From positions 124,001 to 188,000 of the forward strand of contig CACBBD010000001.1 of the NCBI GenBank assembly GCA_902537425.1: a stretch of DNA of 64,000 nucleotides. The letters are read 5' to 3'. How positions within the stretch are numbered: position 1 is the first letter of the stretch; every line of letters begins with the position of its first letter. The position numbers and the translations under genes are program-made. This stretch comes from an uncultured SAR86 cluster bacterium. Lineage in GTDB: Bacteria; Pseudomonadota; Gammaproteobacteria; Magnimaribacterales; Magnimaribacteraceae. Under the pieces are notes generated by a model that had not been told where the DNA came from, made no database searches, and saw only the letters and a program-made list of their open reading frames with translations. This document shows, one piece after another, positions 63,908-64,000 of this stretch.

Positions 63908-64000
63908 CCTTTCCAGATTTGAGCATGGCTCTATTTTTTGGTTGATAGGTCACGATATATGCCCTCCTCTCTTGATTAGATTGATTAGGCTTCGAGCCGT
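63894..64000 (-). CDS. Possible C-terminal end of an unknown gene entering from the right edge
   Basis: A minus-strand frame stays open from the window edge to a TAG at 63896-63894, about 35 codons, containing ERRAYIVTYQPKNRAML. It would overlap the MATE stop by 14 nt in a convergent arrangement. Too short to identify, and it may be chance. Confidence 0.25.
   Translation of the reverse strand, partial: GSKPNQSNQERRAYIVTYQPKNRAMLKSGKVKNI

Noticed and set aside
1-64000. CRISPR arrays, insertion sequences, prophage or toxin-antitoxin modules.
   Set aside because: I saw no regularly spaced direct repeats, transposase or integrase motifs, or typical toxin-antitoxin pairs on either strand.

Overview
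The window is a stretch of bacterial chromosome, very AT-rich by eye, with genes packed almost end to end. Gene content and order point to a gammaproteobacterium with a small, streamlined genome. The examples are amgK-murU divergent from lptD-surA-pdxA-rsmA-apaH, gmk-rpoZ-spoT-ridA-recG, cmoAB, tsaD divergent from rpsU, ntrBC, hisBHAF, and mutY-yggX-tRNA-Phe. A free-living marine lineage of the SAR86 type would fit, but that is inference and no rRNA gene is present to test it. Much of the order matches what I recall of Pseudomonas aeruginosa, which makes departures from it visible. I see no prophage, insertion sequence, CRISPR array or restriction system.

Layout. 0-1.3 kb: the end of a cyclopropane fatty acid synthase gene and a second methyltransferase of the same superfamily. 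1.4-7.3 kb (minus): rsmE, gshB, ruvX, dnaG, rpoD and a CAU tRNA that starts at the base after the rpoD stop codon. 7.4-11.6 kb (plus): fis, purH, purD, coq7 and a small RRM protein. 11.6-17.9 kb (minus): amgK, murU, rpe, trpE, trpG, trpD and trpC in one tight array. 17.9-25.9 kb (plus): lptD, surA, pdxA, rsmA, apaH, cca and a pteridine-reductase-like SDR. 25.9-29.5 kb (plus): a cassette of an APH-fold kinase, two MaoC-fold hydratase subunits and an MFS transporter, set inside a conserved block. 29.5-33.4 kb: folK, folB, tsaD (minus), rpsU, yqeY (plus), ribE, pyrE (minus). 33.4-39 kb (plus): gmk, rpoZ, spoT, ridA, recG. 39-44.7 kb: cmoA/cmoB, a GNAT gene, a membrane pyrophosphatase, a dicarboxylate/amino acid symporter and a TTG-start rubredoxin. 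44.7-51.4 kb (plus): ubiA, a FemAB-like acyltransferase, an AlkA-like glycosylase, a DUF1249 protein, a eukaryote-type (type II) glutamine synthetase and ntrBC. 51.4-56.7 kb: membrane rhodanese, gpmA, hisBHAF, mutY, yggX and tRNA-Phe. 56.7-64 kb: the least conserved part, with unknown proteins, three small membrane proteins, three alpha/beta hydrolases, a PhyH dioxygenase and a MATE exporter.

Most genes are housekeeping: transcription and replication initiation, purine, tryptophan, histidine, folate, riboflavin, pyrimidine and pyridoxine synthesis, peptidoglycan recycling, LPS export, tRNA maturation and the stringent response. The observations I rate highest are a type II glutamine synthetase sitting where glnA normally precedes ntrBC, with no visible sigma-54 promoter; the kinase/MaoC/MFS cassette, which resembles 4-hydroxyacyl-CoA chemistry; the split of the rpsU-dnaG-rpoD operon and the rpoD-tRNA junction; a sigma-E-like promoter almost touching the lptD start codon; and four convergent gene pairs that share one 4-nt palindromic stop. 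I did not find anything I can defend as a wholly new multi-gene system.
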